A DNA stretch of 64,000 nt from Chloranthus sessilifolius (lineage: Eukaryota; Streptophyta; Magnoliopsida; Chloranthales; Chloranthaceae), in contig CM037585.1 in NCBI GenBank assembly GCA_021018995.1, positions 127,562,831 through 127,626,830 on the forward strand. Direction: 5' to 3'. The position numbers and the translations under genes are program-made. Every line of letters begins with the position of its first letter. Positions within the stretch are counted from its first letter, which is position 1. Positions 46,305 through 57,349 of the stretch are shown here, in pieces. Under the pieces are notes generated by a model. It worked only from the letters and a program-made list of their open reading frames with translations. It was not told the DNA's origin and made no database searches.

Positions 46305-46446
46305 ATATCAGTGATACGTATCGGTCGTCGGCAAACTGATACCCGTACCGATATGTATCGGTTGTCGGTAAACCGATACCCGTACCAATACGTATCGGTC
46401 GTCGGTAAACCGATACCCAATACGGATACCCGATTTGATACCTTGA
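46305..46446. repeat. Tandem ladder of gatacgtatcggt-cgtcgg
   Basis: tacgtatcggtcgtcggYaaa occurs three times about 40 bp apart, each followed by accgatacccgtacc. A locally amplified end of the hAT-like family; it finishes in gataccttg. Confidence 0.7.
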
Positions 46447-47873
46447 TACCATGCACCACATAAACTAAGCTTTAGATATAGACTTTAGCACCACCATCAT
46501 TCGTTTGTCAATCTTACAAAGCCTTTTAAAATATTGAAGCTGTGGGCCCCCTTGATAACTCGGGTTGCAAAAACAGAAATCGAATCTAAAGATTTTTGTT
46601 TCTTATGGTCAATATTTACAAGAAGACAAATTGATTCAAGAGATTAGGAATCCATACAACAGTTCTTTGAAGATGAAAAACAATTGACGGGAGCTTTATA
46701 TCTCTCAATCCCCTCAGGCTCACATTTCCAATGGCGCTCATAAGCCTCATATAGATAAGTAGGAAAGAATAGACTGTGTCCCTCTTTTGGCCACCTTAAT
46801 TTTCGCCTAAGGAAAATGGGTTACAATTAGGATTTGGGAATGAGACCATAAGAGAGTATATTTAGGGTTGATTTATTTCATTGGAATGAAGGTGAGTGAA
46901 CTCTTAAATGTTGGCAATGGTGCATTCGATCATTGTTGGGGATATGGACTTGCCAAATAGTGCCCACAATTGGCAATATCGGGTCGGGGTTAGATTGATA
47001 AGTTTCCCTACCTGACCCAGTTTTCTACTTAATAATTGTATGATGAGACAGCCATAAACAACAAAATAACCAATCAAACGTCTATCTCTCTAGATCTCAA
47101 CCATTAATCAAACGTAGGTAGATAGATCCCCTACACCCTAATCTTGTATTCTAGTGTGAATGTGACCTGACCCACTTAATAATAGGTTTCCGGGGATGGG
47201 ACCACCAATCAACCACTTGCTTCTGTGATGAGGCAACTTGCTTTGCTATCTTAGGGGATGACTCCCCTACAGAACGATCATATCTAAGCGAGGTATAAGT
47301 GAATACATTATTGGTGGACAGTGGATAATTACAAGTTGTAACCATGATTTTGTACATCGATCGGCTGTATCTGGTACATATTCGGCTCATATTATCGGGA
47401 TTGACTTCACCCAATGCTTTGATAAGAGTATAAATACCGGCCTATACCGGCTGCTACTAATATCATATCGGTTCATATCAATCGATCTAGTCCGATATGA
47501 CCAATATGTATACGATGACATAATATGAAAAATATCCTTTGGGTAATTTTTTAAAATTATCGATAGGCAGTGTCTTGGGACACGACCGCTGATATCTATT
47601 TAAACTTGATCGCCGAGTTTAAGGATAGAGGTCGGACCTTGTGCAATATCAAGTATTTTCCGCCCAAAGCGATAGGTGAGGGGTTGAAGCCTGAGTATCG
47701 ACCCCTCAAAAACATAAAGAGTAAGCCAGCCTAGTTACCATTTAATTACCTCTCTCTAGAAGTGAGTACGGCCTTTTTATCCATCCAAACTTCATCCTAT
47801 TATCAATGATTGAAGATAAAAGATTATTCTAACAAAATGTTTTCTTTATCGATGTTTTAAAATCTAGACCTGG
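46447..47873. other. No gene recognised
   Basis: 46500-47400 shows only short frames of no known family. 47415-47530 carries ataccggcctataccggc and atatcatatcggttcatat, related to the palindromic family and to 44030-44230. Confidence 0.35.
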
Positions 47874-48045
47874 GAGCCATTACTTGCACACAGAACTTGG
47901 CTATTGCACATAATTTAAAAGAAAGACTTAGTATTTTTGGGAACTCATACGGTGAAAACAGCGTGATTTGAAGGCAATGTTTTAAAGATCTTAGGTGGAA
48001 CATATTGACATGAAACAATCCTTTCGACCTCTTCCGTGCATAAGT
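47874..48045. mobile_element. Truncated Mutator-type MITE
   Basis: gggagccattacttgcacac followed by aagaaagactta matches the left half of 26762-27159; the right half is replaced by the TA tract and long-TIR element. Confidence 0.6.
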
Positions 48046-48047
48046 GG

Positions 48048-48050
<3 letters not shown>

Positions 48051-48110
<60 letters not shown>
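48051..48110. repeat. (TA)n microsatellite
   Basis: About 60 bp of TA at the edge of the long-TIR element. Confidence 0.95.
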
Positions 48111-48114
<4 letters not shown>

Positions 48115-49260
48115 CTGGGCGGAGATATATCTCTATGCTAATTGATATGGGCGAGACACGTAGCGCCCTTTTTGTGAAGTGATGGATGGCATGAGGCCAA
48201 TTCATCACTTCACAAAAGGTAAATACCCATCGAGCCGTCATTCTTGCCTTTTCTAAAATTTCTTTCTTTTCTCTTTCTTCTCTCCATTTTTTTAAAAAAG
48301 TGTCAGACATATTTTTTCAGGTATATTTTACTCAAAAAATGTGGTTGTCCGGTAGCAAAGCGCTAGCACCTTGGCAGTGATGCGCCGACGCCCCGAAAAT
48401 GAGGCGCTAACACATCGGTAGCGAGGCACTAGCACCCCTACGCTAAGGTGTTGGTGCCTCGTTTTAGGGGTGTCGGCGTCTCGCTAATTATTTTATATTT
48501 AAAAAAAAAAAAAAATTATCGAAACGTCAACACCTCGATATATAGGCACCGGTGCCCTTAAAATGAGGTGTCGACGCACCATTTTTTTTTTAGCGTAGCG
48601 CCGAGGCGCCGGCACCTCGATATAGAGGCACCAACACCTCGACGCTAGCACCTCGGCAGCGATGCGCCGACGCCCCGAAAATGAGGCGCTAACACATCGG
48701 TAGCGAGGCGCTAGCACCCCTACGCTAAGGTGTTGGTGCCTCGTTTTAGGGGTGTCGGCGCCTCGCTAATTATTTTATATTTAAAAAAAAAAAAAATTAT
48801 CGAAACGTCAACACCTCGATATATAGGCACCGGTGCCCTTAAAATGAGGTGTCGACGCACCATTTTTTTTTTAGCGTAGCGCCGAGGCGCCGGCACCTCG
48901 ATATAGAGGCACCAACACCTCGACGCTAGCACCTCGGCGTCGGGTGCCGATTAAGCTTGTCATTACCGGGTGTCAAGGTTTTGCTATTAGGGTGTTGAAT
49001 ATACCTTAAATAGTAAGTCTGACAATTCTTAAATAATGAGAGAGAGAAAAGAAAGTGACCTTAAAAAGACTTCTAAAAAAGTCAAGAATGACCGTTGAAA
49101 AGGATTATAACTTTTAAAATATTTTAAAAGTTTAACTCTAGTTAGTAAAGTGGGCCTCATGCCACCCATTAATTCACAAAAAAGGCGCTATGTGTCGCGC
49201 CTATATCAATTGGCGTAGAGATATCTCTACGATCGGACACATTTTCCCCTTTACTATATA
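48111..49260. mobile_element. Long-TIR DNA element with internal tandem
   Basis: About 230-bp arms: 48111-48345 and 48985-49260 are inverted copies through agatatatctctatgc, aattgatatgggcg, acgtagcgcc, tgtgaagtgatggatgg and gtgtcagacat. The interior is a GC-rich 282-bp tandem duplication (48379-48943). No transposase frame. A solo arm is at 26450-26735. Similar agagatatctct ends recur at 49289 and 49369. Confidence 0.65.
48379..48943. repeat. 282-bp tandem duplication
   Basis: gatgcgccgacgccccgaaa occurs at 48379 and 48661 and the two units are almost identical to about 48943, implying a recent event. Units are rich in cacctcg / cgaggcgcc phrases and contain two poly-A/T tracts. Identical minus-strand short frames arise from this and are not genes. 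Confidence 0.92.
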
Positions 49261-49499
49261 TATATATGGCAAAGGATATCATGCGCCCGGGCATAGAGAT
49301 ATCTCTGAGCCTGGCTAATGAGAAGCGGACACGTGGAAAGTGCTTTGACACTAACCCGGGTTAGTCACAACAGAGATATCTTGCTGATAGAGGTAGGTAG
49401 CGCAAACGGCTGCACCTGCAAAAGGGATGTCAAATATGAAAAAATAGAGACTTTAGGGTGGTAAAAGAATTTTAAAAAGCGCTCTTGCTACATCTCTCC

Positions 49500-49506
49500 C
49501 TCCATC

Positions 49507-49539
<33 letters not shown>

Positions 49540-49646
49540 ACTTCGTTGCGTTACTCTCTGTGGAAAAGCTCTCACTCTATCTCTGAGACAACTCTCTCTG
49601 TCACTGGATCTCTGAGTCGATAAAGTGCAAAACAATGACATCAGAG
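49500..49646 (+). promoter_or_regulatory. CT-rich leader and possible first exon of FRS relic
   Basis: (TC)n at 49513-49539 and further CT-rich runs resemble a plant 5' leader. It ends aaaacaATGACATCAGAG (49635-49646) followed by GTAAGC, a good donor site. The acceptor at 50084 would not keep the downstream frame, so the reading is tentative. Confidence 0.4.
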
Positions 49647-49859
49647 GTAAGCGTCGAGTCGATTTCGCTTCGTTCACTTTTGCTCTATGCGGTACAACTT
49701 TGTTTATAATTTTATGAACTAATTAAAATTTCATACCTATAAAAAAAAGTCATTTTTATAAGACCTTCTATAAAATGACTTGTTTCATCACCAAATATAG
49801 CGTGAAGACTTTACAGGTTATAGATCATAAAATTATAAGTATTCAAAATATATAAGTCA

Positions 49860-50043
49860 GCGTCGTCGCAGATGTTTCTTCTGTAAAGAGATTGCGCCTC
49901 AGAATAATAGCGTCATCACTTCTTCTGTGAAGCGATGACGCCTCGGAATAGGTGAGCCATCGATTCTTATGTGAAGAGATGACGCATCAGCATAGCCGCA
50001 CCTTAGAATTGTCATGTCATCGCTTCTTCTATGAAGTGATTGC
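49860..50043 (+). repeat. Four tandem short hairpins in putative intron
   Basis: Hairpins at 49860-49897, 49910-49941, 49954-49985 and 50013-50043. The best is gcgtcatcacttc, loop ttct, gtgaagcgatgacgc. The others repeat it with changes in both arms. See findings. Confidence 0.7.
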
Positions 50044-50084
50044 CTTATTTGCCCGTTGTTGATCGATCTTTTCTTCTAATGCAG

Positions 50085-51594
50085 GGCTGTAATTGACTCG
50101 TTTGAAGAATTTAATTTATGTGATATTGATTTAAACCACGCTCCTGACATTGTTTCTTTAGAAGAAAATTCACTTGGTTGTGATAGGAATATCGAAATAC
50201 AGGATTGTTGGGGAGGGTCTGAGAAAATTCGTGAGGAATCAAAGCCACATATAGGCTTGAAATTCCAAACTGAAGACGACGAATATAATTTCTATAATTT
50301 ATACGCGAATAAAGTTAGTTTCAATACTAAAAAATGTAACTTACAAAGCGGCAAAGGGGGAAATTATAATGAGAAAATTTGTATGTTCATTCGAAGGTTT
50401 CAAGCAGCTAAACAAGCGAAAATTATATGCCGTTATAAAGTGTTCAAGAGACAACATATGAGGATGTGAGGAAAGGTTGAAGATTATGATTGACGAAAAA
50501 AAGTTAAAGGAGGCAATAGAATTTAGCGAATCACATAATCATCAATTGTTTACACCTATGAAGGTGAAGGAATTACGATCTCATAATAAGATGAACAGGG
50601 CAAATAAATCTTTGATAGGAGCATTTGATGACATTATTCCTCCTTTGAAGATTTCTACTGTTTTGTCGAGTTTAGATAAAGAAGTTAGTGTGACGAAAAG
50701 CCTTCAACAAACTTGGGATTACCTAAGGAAGATAAGAAAGGAGAGTACCATCCATCCGATGTGCATAACCGCCATCAAAACTTTTATTGATTGGCAGAAT
50801 AAAAAGGACGATTTCTTCTTTGAAGCCGAACTAGATAAAGAATATCACACATGTGAAGTATATTTTGGGTTGATCATACAGGTCACGGATTAGGTATCAA
50901 CAGTTCAGTGATGTGGTGGTATTTGATACCACTTACAAAACAAACAAATTGCTGCTATCTTTCGCCCATTTATGGGGTCAACCATTATTGGCAGACTACG
51001 TTTTTTGGATGTGCGTTACTCACGGATGAGAAAACATTTATTTGGTTATTTAAAATGTGGCTGAAGTGTATGGGTGATAAGCAACCTAATATAATTGTCA
51101 CCGATCAATGCAATAAAATGAGTAAGGCCATCTCCGAAGTCCTTTCAAAAACCTTACATCTTCTATGCATATGATACATTGGGAGGAATGAACTAAATCA
51201 TCACTATCAGCTGAAGCTAAGATACGAGAATTTTGGCAAAATATACAATCAGTGCAAGTTCATTCATATGGTTGGTGATTTTGAAAGAAGATGGGTAGAA
51301 CTCGTTGAGGAGTTTTAATTGCAAGACAATGCATGTGGTTCAAATAAATATAAGATCTTAGAAGGGAATGGATTTCATGCTATTTGAGCGATACCTTTTG
51401 GGCTGGCATGACCACTACCCAATGCGGTAAAAGTATAATTTTTTTTTCAATACCTATGTTAGTGCCTAGACGGGTTTGATAAAATTTATCAAGCAATATG
51501 ATATTGCCATCCATCTTATCGCGACAATAAAATAGAGAGGATTTCGTCTCAATGTCTACGACACTGGATCTCTTGTTGGAAATTCAGTTGAGAG
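50085..51594 (+). pseudogene. FAR1/FHY3-related (FRS) gene, broken
   Basis: Plant FRS proteins derive from Mutator-like transposases; some act as light-signalling transcription factors. 50086-50469 is open and encodes the FAR1-type DNA-binding domain start GLKFQTEDDEYNFYNLYANK. 50477-50893, in another frame, has ESHNHQLFTPMKVKELRSHN. 50900-51174 across frames has the transposase segment VVVFDTTYKTNK, then TFFGCALLTDEKTFIWLFKM and IIVTDQCNKMSKAI. 51240-51590 keeps GDFERRWVELVEEF and NTYVSA-like pieces. At least three frameshifts and several stops; the SWIM zinc finger end is missing because a retroelement LTR begins at 51595. It may be a decayed host gene or a Mutator-like transposon remnant. 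Confidence 0.75.
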
Positions 51595-52908
51595 TGTAGA
51601 CATCCAAATTTGGCCCAAGGCATGATCATCTCATACTTCGAGAAAGACGAACTCTCGAGCTTCCGAAAGTACTTCCCGAACCCATAGAAGCCTTACCTAG
51701 AACCCCAACCATACCCATAGAACCCAAACTGAACCCATTGGACCCATACTGGACTAGGTTCAGGCCCCCCAAGTTCAGTATTTCATTGACTGGGTAAAAT
51801 AACCCATGCGTGCATACTATGCATGCATGAGTAAATTTTACACATGCGTGCATAGTATGTACGCATAGCCAAACTATCTCTTCCCCAGTACGGGGCCCTA
51901 ACTTCTCAGCACTGTTCCTAAAGCATGTGTGCATAGTATGCACGCATGCCTTAAAAACCTGCATTTTCGAGAAAATGGCATATTTGACTTTTTGAGCTTG
52001 ACTTGTGGACCTTTTCAAACTTTGGGGTGTATTTTTTTAGGACCCTTATGCCCCTTTAGACCTTAGAAATCACCCTTGTGCCATTCAAGTGATCACCCCA
52101 TCATCCAACATAGAAACTCAATTCCCTCTTCTCCAAACCTTAGAAATCCCCAAAACATTAGATTCCACATTACCTAATCCTTAACCCTCATTAGTGACTT
52201 AATGGCTCACTAATCACCTCTCTCTCTATAAATAGAAACCCCCCTCTTGTTTAAGAACTTGAAAAAAAATTCTAAGAGAAGAAACTCTAGAAAAATAACC
52301 CTCTGCCTTCAAGCATCCCTCTTTGCCTAAGCCTTAAACCCTTAGCTCTCATCCCTCTCATACCATCATTTCCAACCATCCTTCTTTCAAGCCTTATAAA
52401 AGTTAGGATCCTCTCTCTAACCCATTTGCTTTCGGAAGCCATTGGAGTTTGCATCCACGTGAAGATCCGACAACAGTGCTACAAGGGCCCAAGAGCTCCG
52501 TCTCTCTCCTCTCTTCTTCTACCTTCTTTTTCTTTTTCCTTATCCTAAGATTTGAGTCATTACAACGCCAAAATTTTGGTGATTGTGGAGAGCTCAATAG
52601 GGTCAAAGTGCCTTTGGGTAAGGGGAAGTGCTGCTCACTTTTTCTCTTTATTTTTTCTTTTATTTTATACTTGATCATAGTAGAGACCGCTTACGAGCGA
52701 GCTAATCGGGTTCCTAACACCTTCCCGATTGGTAACCGAAGTCCTTACCTAGAGGCTTTGGCATAGACCAGCAATCCAGAGTCAAATCTAGCACTTTGGT
52801 GCCTTTGATATTGATTTGAGAGTATCTCGGCACACCAAAAGCTCCGGGTGGCGATTCCATAATTGTATTGCATCCTCGCAACAGACCCGCTAGGTCCACG
52901 GTTACACA
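51595..52908 (+). repeat. LTR of a tRNA-Arg-primed retroelement
   Basis: Starts tgtagacatccaaatttgg in the FRS relic and ends ggttacaca, two bases before a primer site. It contains a TATA box, a CT-rich block and three copies of a TGCGTGCATAGTATGCACGCA-type palindrome. No second LTR is recognised in the window. Confidence 0.65.
52227..52235 (+). promoter_or_regulatory. LTR TATA box
   Basis: TATAAATAG after a (CT)n run, about 680 bp before the LTR end; a canonical plant TATA context. Confidence 0.65.
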
Positions 52909-52910
52909 AA

Positions 52911-52928
52911 TGACGACTCCACTGGGGA
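52911..52928 (+). other. Primer-binding site, tRNA-Arg type
   Basis: tgacgactccactgggga, one base off the TGGCGACTCC-CTGGGGA site complementary to a tRNA-Arg, which is typical of Ogre/Tat-type gypsy elements. Confidence 0.7.
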
Positions 52929-54960
52929 TCAACTTTTAGAACTTCCACTTGAAGTTTTAGCCCCATTGCGTGTGTGTCATTTTCATTATTATTTTTATCT
53001 TTTTTGGCTCAATTAGTTGACTGACACCATGTTTATTTGCTATGTACTTACCCCTATGATTCCTTGCACTTTTCACCTAGTCACTTGACTGATACTTTCT
53101 TACTTTTCACACCTTACATTCTCACAATTTACTTTACGTCACCTAGTCGCTTGACTGACACTTTTGTTTTTACTTATCCCTATGATTCGATACTTTACAT
53201 TTTAGCCTAGTCGTTTGACTGACATTATCCTTTCTTTCACTACTTGTTGACATATAACACCGTTGAACACTAGCCCGTGATGGCGGCACAAGACTATCTT
53301 AGTCCGATTTGTGGACGGTGGCAAAGGCCCCATTTTTGAACTTAATCATAACTTCCCTAAAATGAATTTTAAAATGAACTAAAAAGGGACTTAATAATCT
53401 ATTTTATCGAGGGTAGCTTTTGCGAAAGGGAGGAAAAAATAGGCAGCCATACACTCACTCCGGTCCCAAGTATAGCGGCAGTCCTTGTGGTGACAAACTC
53501 GAAAAGGACCACCCCATCCAGGACTTGAGAAGGTGTTTACACCGGTGGTATATCAGTTGGGTGACCGGACTTGTTACATAACCTAAATCCTTGGGGAGAA
53601 CGCTCGCTTGCATTGAAACGGCCTTGTATCCCTAGGCACAAAAATGAGGGACCTGATAAAGGTAAGAAAAAGTCTTGGGAGGCATTGCCCCAAGAGCCAA
53701 AAGTCAAGATCAACTTGAAACAACACCTTGGCAGAAAATAAATATACAGGCCATGCGTGCATAGTATGCACGCACAACAAAAAAATTCCACTCCTGCATA
53801 GTATGCACGCACAGCAAAAAATTGCACATGCGTGCATAGTACGCACACATAGCTTAATTGTTGTGTCCAGAATTTGAGGCCTTTTCACAAGTTCTCTTAA
53901 CCCCCCGTACTTCGGTCTTAAGACTCCCAATACTTCCTACCCTCTAAATACCCAACACTGTCGCCGATCAAGAGAGGTCACCCTCTTATTGACTCTTTCG
54001 AGAGATCAAGACAACACGGGAATTTCCGTGCCCTTAAAGATCAAGAGATCTCTCTCTGATTCTTAAGAGGGCACCTGAATCCTGCCGTAGGAAGCTTTGG
54101 AGGTGTTTACACCATCTAAAAGGGAGTTCAAAGGCCCTGAAAAGCACTAAAGGTGAAAGAAGAAAGAAAAAAAGAAAGAGAAAGTAAAAAAAAAAAATCA
54201 AAAGTTAATGACCAAAAAGAAACTTGTGTGTCGTAACCATGGCATCGTCGCGGGTTATCATCCCGTGGGAGAAGAGGAAGAAGAAAGAAAACCTTCAGTC
54301 CTTACCCGAGGAGTCCATACCCCACCCGCTATCAAACCATGTCGTGGCCAATTAACCCTGCTGTTAGTACACGTTTTTTCTGGATTCCTTTCGGTCTCCG
54401 GAATAAGTGGTCTAATTCGGTTAGAGTGGACTCTGGCTAGGGCGGTGGAATAAAATATTAAATTACTGAAAGGAAAAGGTGAATTTTAAATGAAGAATAC
54501 CTTGGTGATGCGATCGCCAGCTACAGACGCTGCAATACGTCATTGATCACGTTTTAAGAAGAGCAGGGGCTTGCAAGTTGAACTCCTTTACTGAATGTCG
54601 GCCGGTCAACTTCAGCAACTTTTGGTTACCTTTAATCTAACAATTTTGGCCTTCTTACTTCTACTAGGATCCTAATGAATCCAATCTCCTAATCCTACTG
54701 AAAGTCTAATTGACTTGGTCTCCTGATCCTAGTCGGAGTCTAATTCTATCGGGAGTCTAATTAACCTAGTCTCTTAATCCTATTAGGAGTCTAATTAAAA
54801 AAGGGGTTATGGCCTGTTATGCTAAGGAGGATCGGTCCCGTTCTCGAGTACCCTCCGTAAGCTCCCTTGGGCAAATCGGGTGGCTAAGATTTATTTTAGA
54901 AATATAGGGAATTGAAACTGAATTTGAATTATGAACTAAGAAGTAGAAATCAAAAACTGA
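52929..54960 (+). other. Truncated internal region of the Arg-primed element
   Basis: No Gag or Pol recognised. 53075-53225 repeats cctagtcRcttgactgacac about three to four times. 53750-53855 has three more TGCGTGCATAGTATGCACGCA-type palindromes. 54140-54210 is purine-rich. 54660-54800 repeats taatcctaYtRggagtctaat phrases. This looks like non-coding leader DNA plus unrelated repeat debris. Confidence 0.45.
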
Positions 54961-54969
54961 GATTGATGT

Positions 54970-56720
54970 GAATTTTAATTGTGATATTTTACTCGCAAGT
55001 GCACGAATCGGATTGTATATAGTGGGTGTGGAGTACGAGATCGTTCCCACGAGGACTAATTTTAAAAGATCTAAAAAGACAAGACAATAATTCAAGAAAT
55101 CTACTAAGATCTAATAGTATTCTACCAGTCTTATGATTTAAGCGGTTTGATGAGATGATAATTACTGACTACAAAAATAAAACTTAATTGATGATTCAAA
55201 AATAAAGATAAAGATGAAGATACTAAATCCTCTCATCTTTGGTCCGTTCTTCCCATAATACAAATCTACGGATTAAACTATGAGATATACCATTGAGAAC
55301 AAATATCTTTTATGGAAGATAAATGGTTAAAAATCCCGATAGGTTCCACGTTGTATCCCTGCAATCAGGACTTAGATGATTTTCATATATAGATCTGAGA
55401 TCAAGGGCATGGCTCGGCACACTTGATCTCAGATTCAAATAAAAATCATCCCCAAAGTGGGTGAAAATTCCAACAAGAATACCACCATAGATCTGAAATC
55501 AAGGGCATGGCTCGGCACACTCGATTTCAGATTAGGGAGTAATTAAGATAAAATTACCATTACAGATCCAAGATCCAGGGCATGGCTCGGCACACTCGAT
55601 CCCGGATCATAATCGTAATTAGATCCACACGATGAAAACAAAAGGACCATATAACAATGATTGGGTAAAATTACCGTCACAGATCTGAGATCTCGGGCAT
55701 GGCTCGGCACACGCGATCCCGGTTAGTGGCGAGAATTTCATCCGTTCTTGATAGCACAACAATCATAAAATAAGATCTCATATTTTAATCCTAAATTTAT
55801 ATTATTAAAAGTACATCCCTCGGATGGGAATCATTAAATCCCCATCCTTATGAATTTAGCCACACATATTACAATTAAATGACATAAATAAATAAGGAAG
55901 AGAAAATAACATTAATTTAATGAATTAAAAATACCTCAACTTCAAAAGAAATTACTTTGATCTAAAAGTACGATGGTCTTCAGAAACGAGAATAATGCAG
56001 GAATAAACTTGAGCAAAAATATAATAAACTGGAGGAATGAGTACTGAAAATTAAATGAACAAAGCTCTCAAAAAGGAATAAATAAAAACTCTCTATTTCT
56101 ATGTCTAACTATGAAAAAGAAAAGCAAAAAACTAAAACTCTAATCTCCTATCTCCCTAATTTCTCATTCTCCCTCGAAGTGTTTGAGTCGCTTTAAATAG
56201 ATTCCCGGTCGCAGAAGTCTCCCAACTCGACAATTTAGGGTCGATTAATCGACCCAATAGGGTCAAAATCAGCTTTAAAGTAGTCAATTCCGTGTCAGAC
56301 TCTCCTTCTCCTCGATTAATCGATCCCCAGAAATCCGTGAATTTGAGCACACTTTTTGTATCGGACACTGCTTCCGTATTTCAGCCATAACTTTCTGTCC
56401 CGAACTCGGATTGAGGTGATTCTTAAGCCGTTGGAACGCTGACGAAAAGATCTACAACTGTTGTGTTTTGACAATTTCATAATTCAGCCGGCATGAAGGT
56501 CCACATTTAGCCACAAGTCGCACCAAGTACTCAATGACCAAAAGTTACAGTGTTTTGACATTATTTTCAGAATTCTTGGGCTGTTTTCTACACTTGGCTT
56601 GTATTTACCTGAAACACTTTAAATCTAATAATTCTTATCAGATACCCTTCATCGGACAGCTAAATATAGGTATTTAGGGGTGAAATATCATCATATTTCA
56701 GTACTCATCAGAGATCGAGA
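54970..56720. mobile_element. Non-coding repeat unit with header motif
   Basis: Opens with gatattttactcgcaagtgc, then gagatcgttcccacgagga; an inverted relative of this header lies at 63915-63985. Contains four loop-conserved hairpins (55393-55724) and two palindromes at 56238-56255 (gggtcgattaatcgaccc) and 56312-56323. No coding frames of note. Element class is unknown to me. Confidence 0.45.
55393..55724. repeat. Four hairpins with invariant 18-nt loop
   Basis: Loop gggcatggctcggcacac at 55405, 55503, 55578 and 55695, identical in all four. Stems: atctgagatcaa/ttgatctcagat (perfect), atctgaaatcaa/tcgatttcagat, atccaagatcca/tcgatcccggat, atctgagatctc/gcgatcccggtt. See findings for paired changes. 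Confidence 0.85.
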
Positions 56721-56724
56721 ATTA

Positions 56725-57195
56725 AGAATTTAGAACTAGAACGAAGAATTCGGACTAGCATTAAGAACTAGAAGGAGAATTAAGAATTAGAAAGAAAATT
56801 AAGAACTAGAACCTAGGAACTAAGAACTAAGATCTAGAACTTAAGAATTAAGAACTAGAACAAAGAAATTAGGAACTAGAATAAAAATTGAGAACTAGGA
56901 TCTAAGACCTAAGAATTAAGAACTAGAAACTAAAAATTAAGAACTAGAGACTAAAACTAAGAACTAGAATTAGAAATTAAGAGCTAGAAATTGAGATCTA
57001 AAACTTAAGAATTAAGAACTAGAACAAAGAATTTAGAAACTAGCATAAAAATTGAGAATTAGGTTCTAGAACCTAAGAATTAAGAACTAGAAACTAGGAA
57101 TTAAGAATTAGAGACTAAAACTAAGAACTAGAACTAGAAATTAAGAACTATAAATTAGAACTAAGGATTAGAACTAGAACTTGAAAAATTAAAAG
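56725..57195. repeat. Degenerate agaactagaattaaga short tandem
   Basis: About 470 bp of loosely repeated 7-16-bp phrases (agaactag, aattaag, aagaact), almost free of C on this strand outside ctag. No strict period. Confidence 0.9.
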
Positions 57196-57349
57196 AGATT
57201 ACTTGAAGTTAAGCGCCGCAGAGGAGGAACTCAAGCTCCCTAGGAGAGGCCGGAGCTCAAGAGAGAAGAGATCTCTATGAAAAATTGTTATTTTTTGGAC
57301 AAGGTAGGGGGGTCTATTTATAGGTATCGGGGCAATTTCGCATCCTGTT

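Noticed and set aside
47151..47414. 87-codon minus-strand frame as a host gene
   Set aside because: No domain or family resemblance, and surrounded by repeats; likely chance.
48499..48932. Two nearly identical minus-strand frames suggesting a gene pair
   Set aside because: They are by-products of the 282-bp tandem duplication and resemble no protein.
51595..54960. Second LTR near 53.7 kb, based on shared palindromes
   Set aside because: Only the palindromes are shared; the surrounding sequence does not align with 51595-52908.
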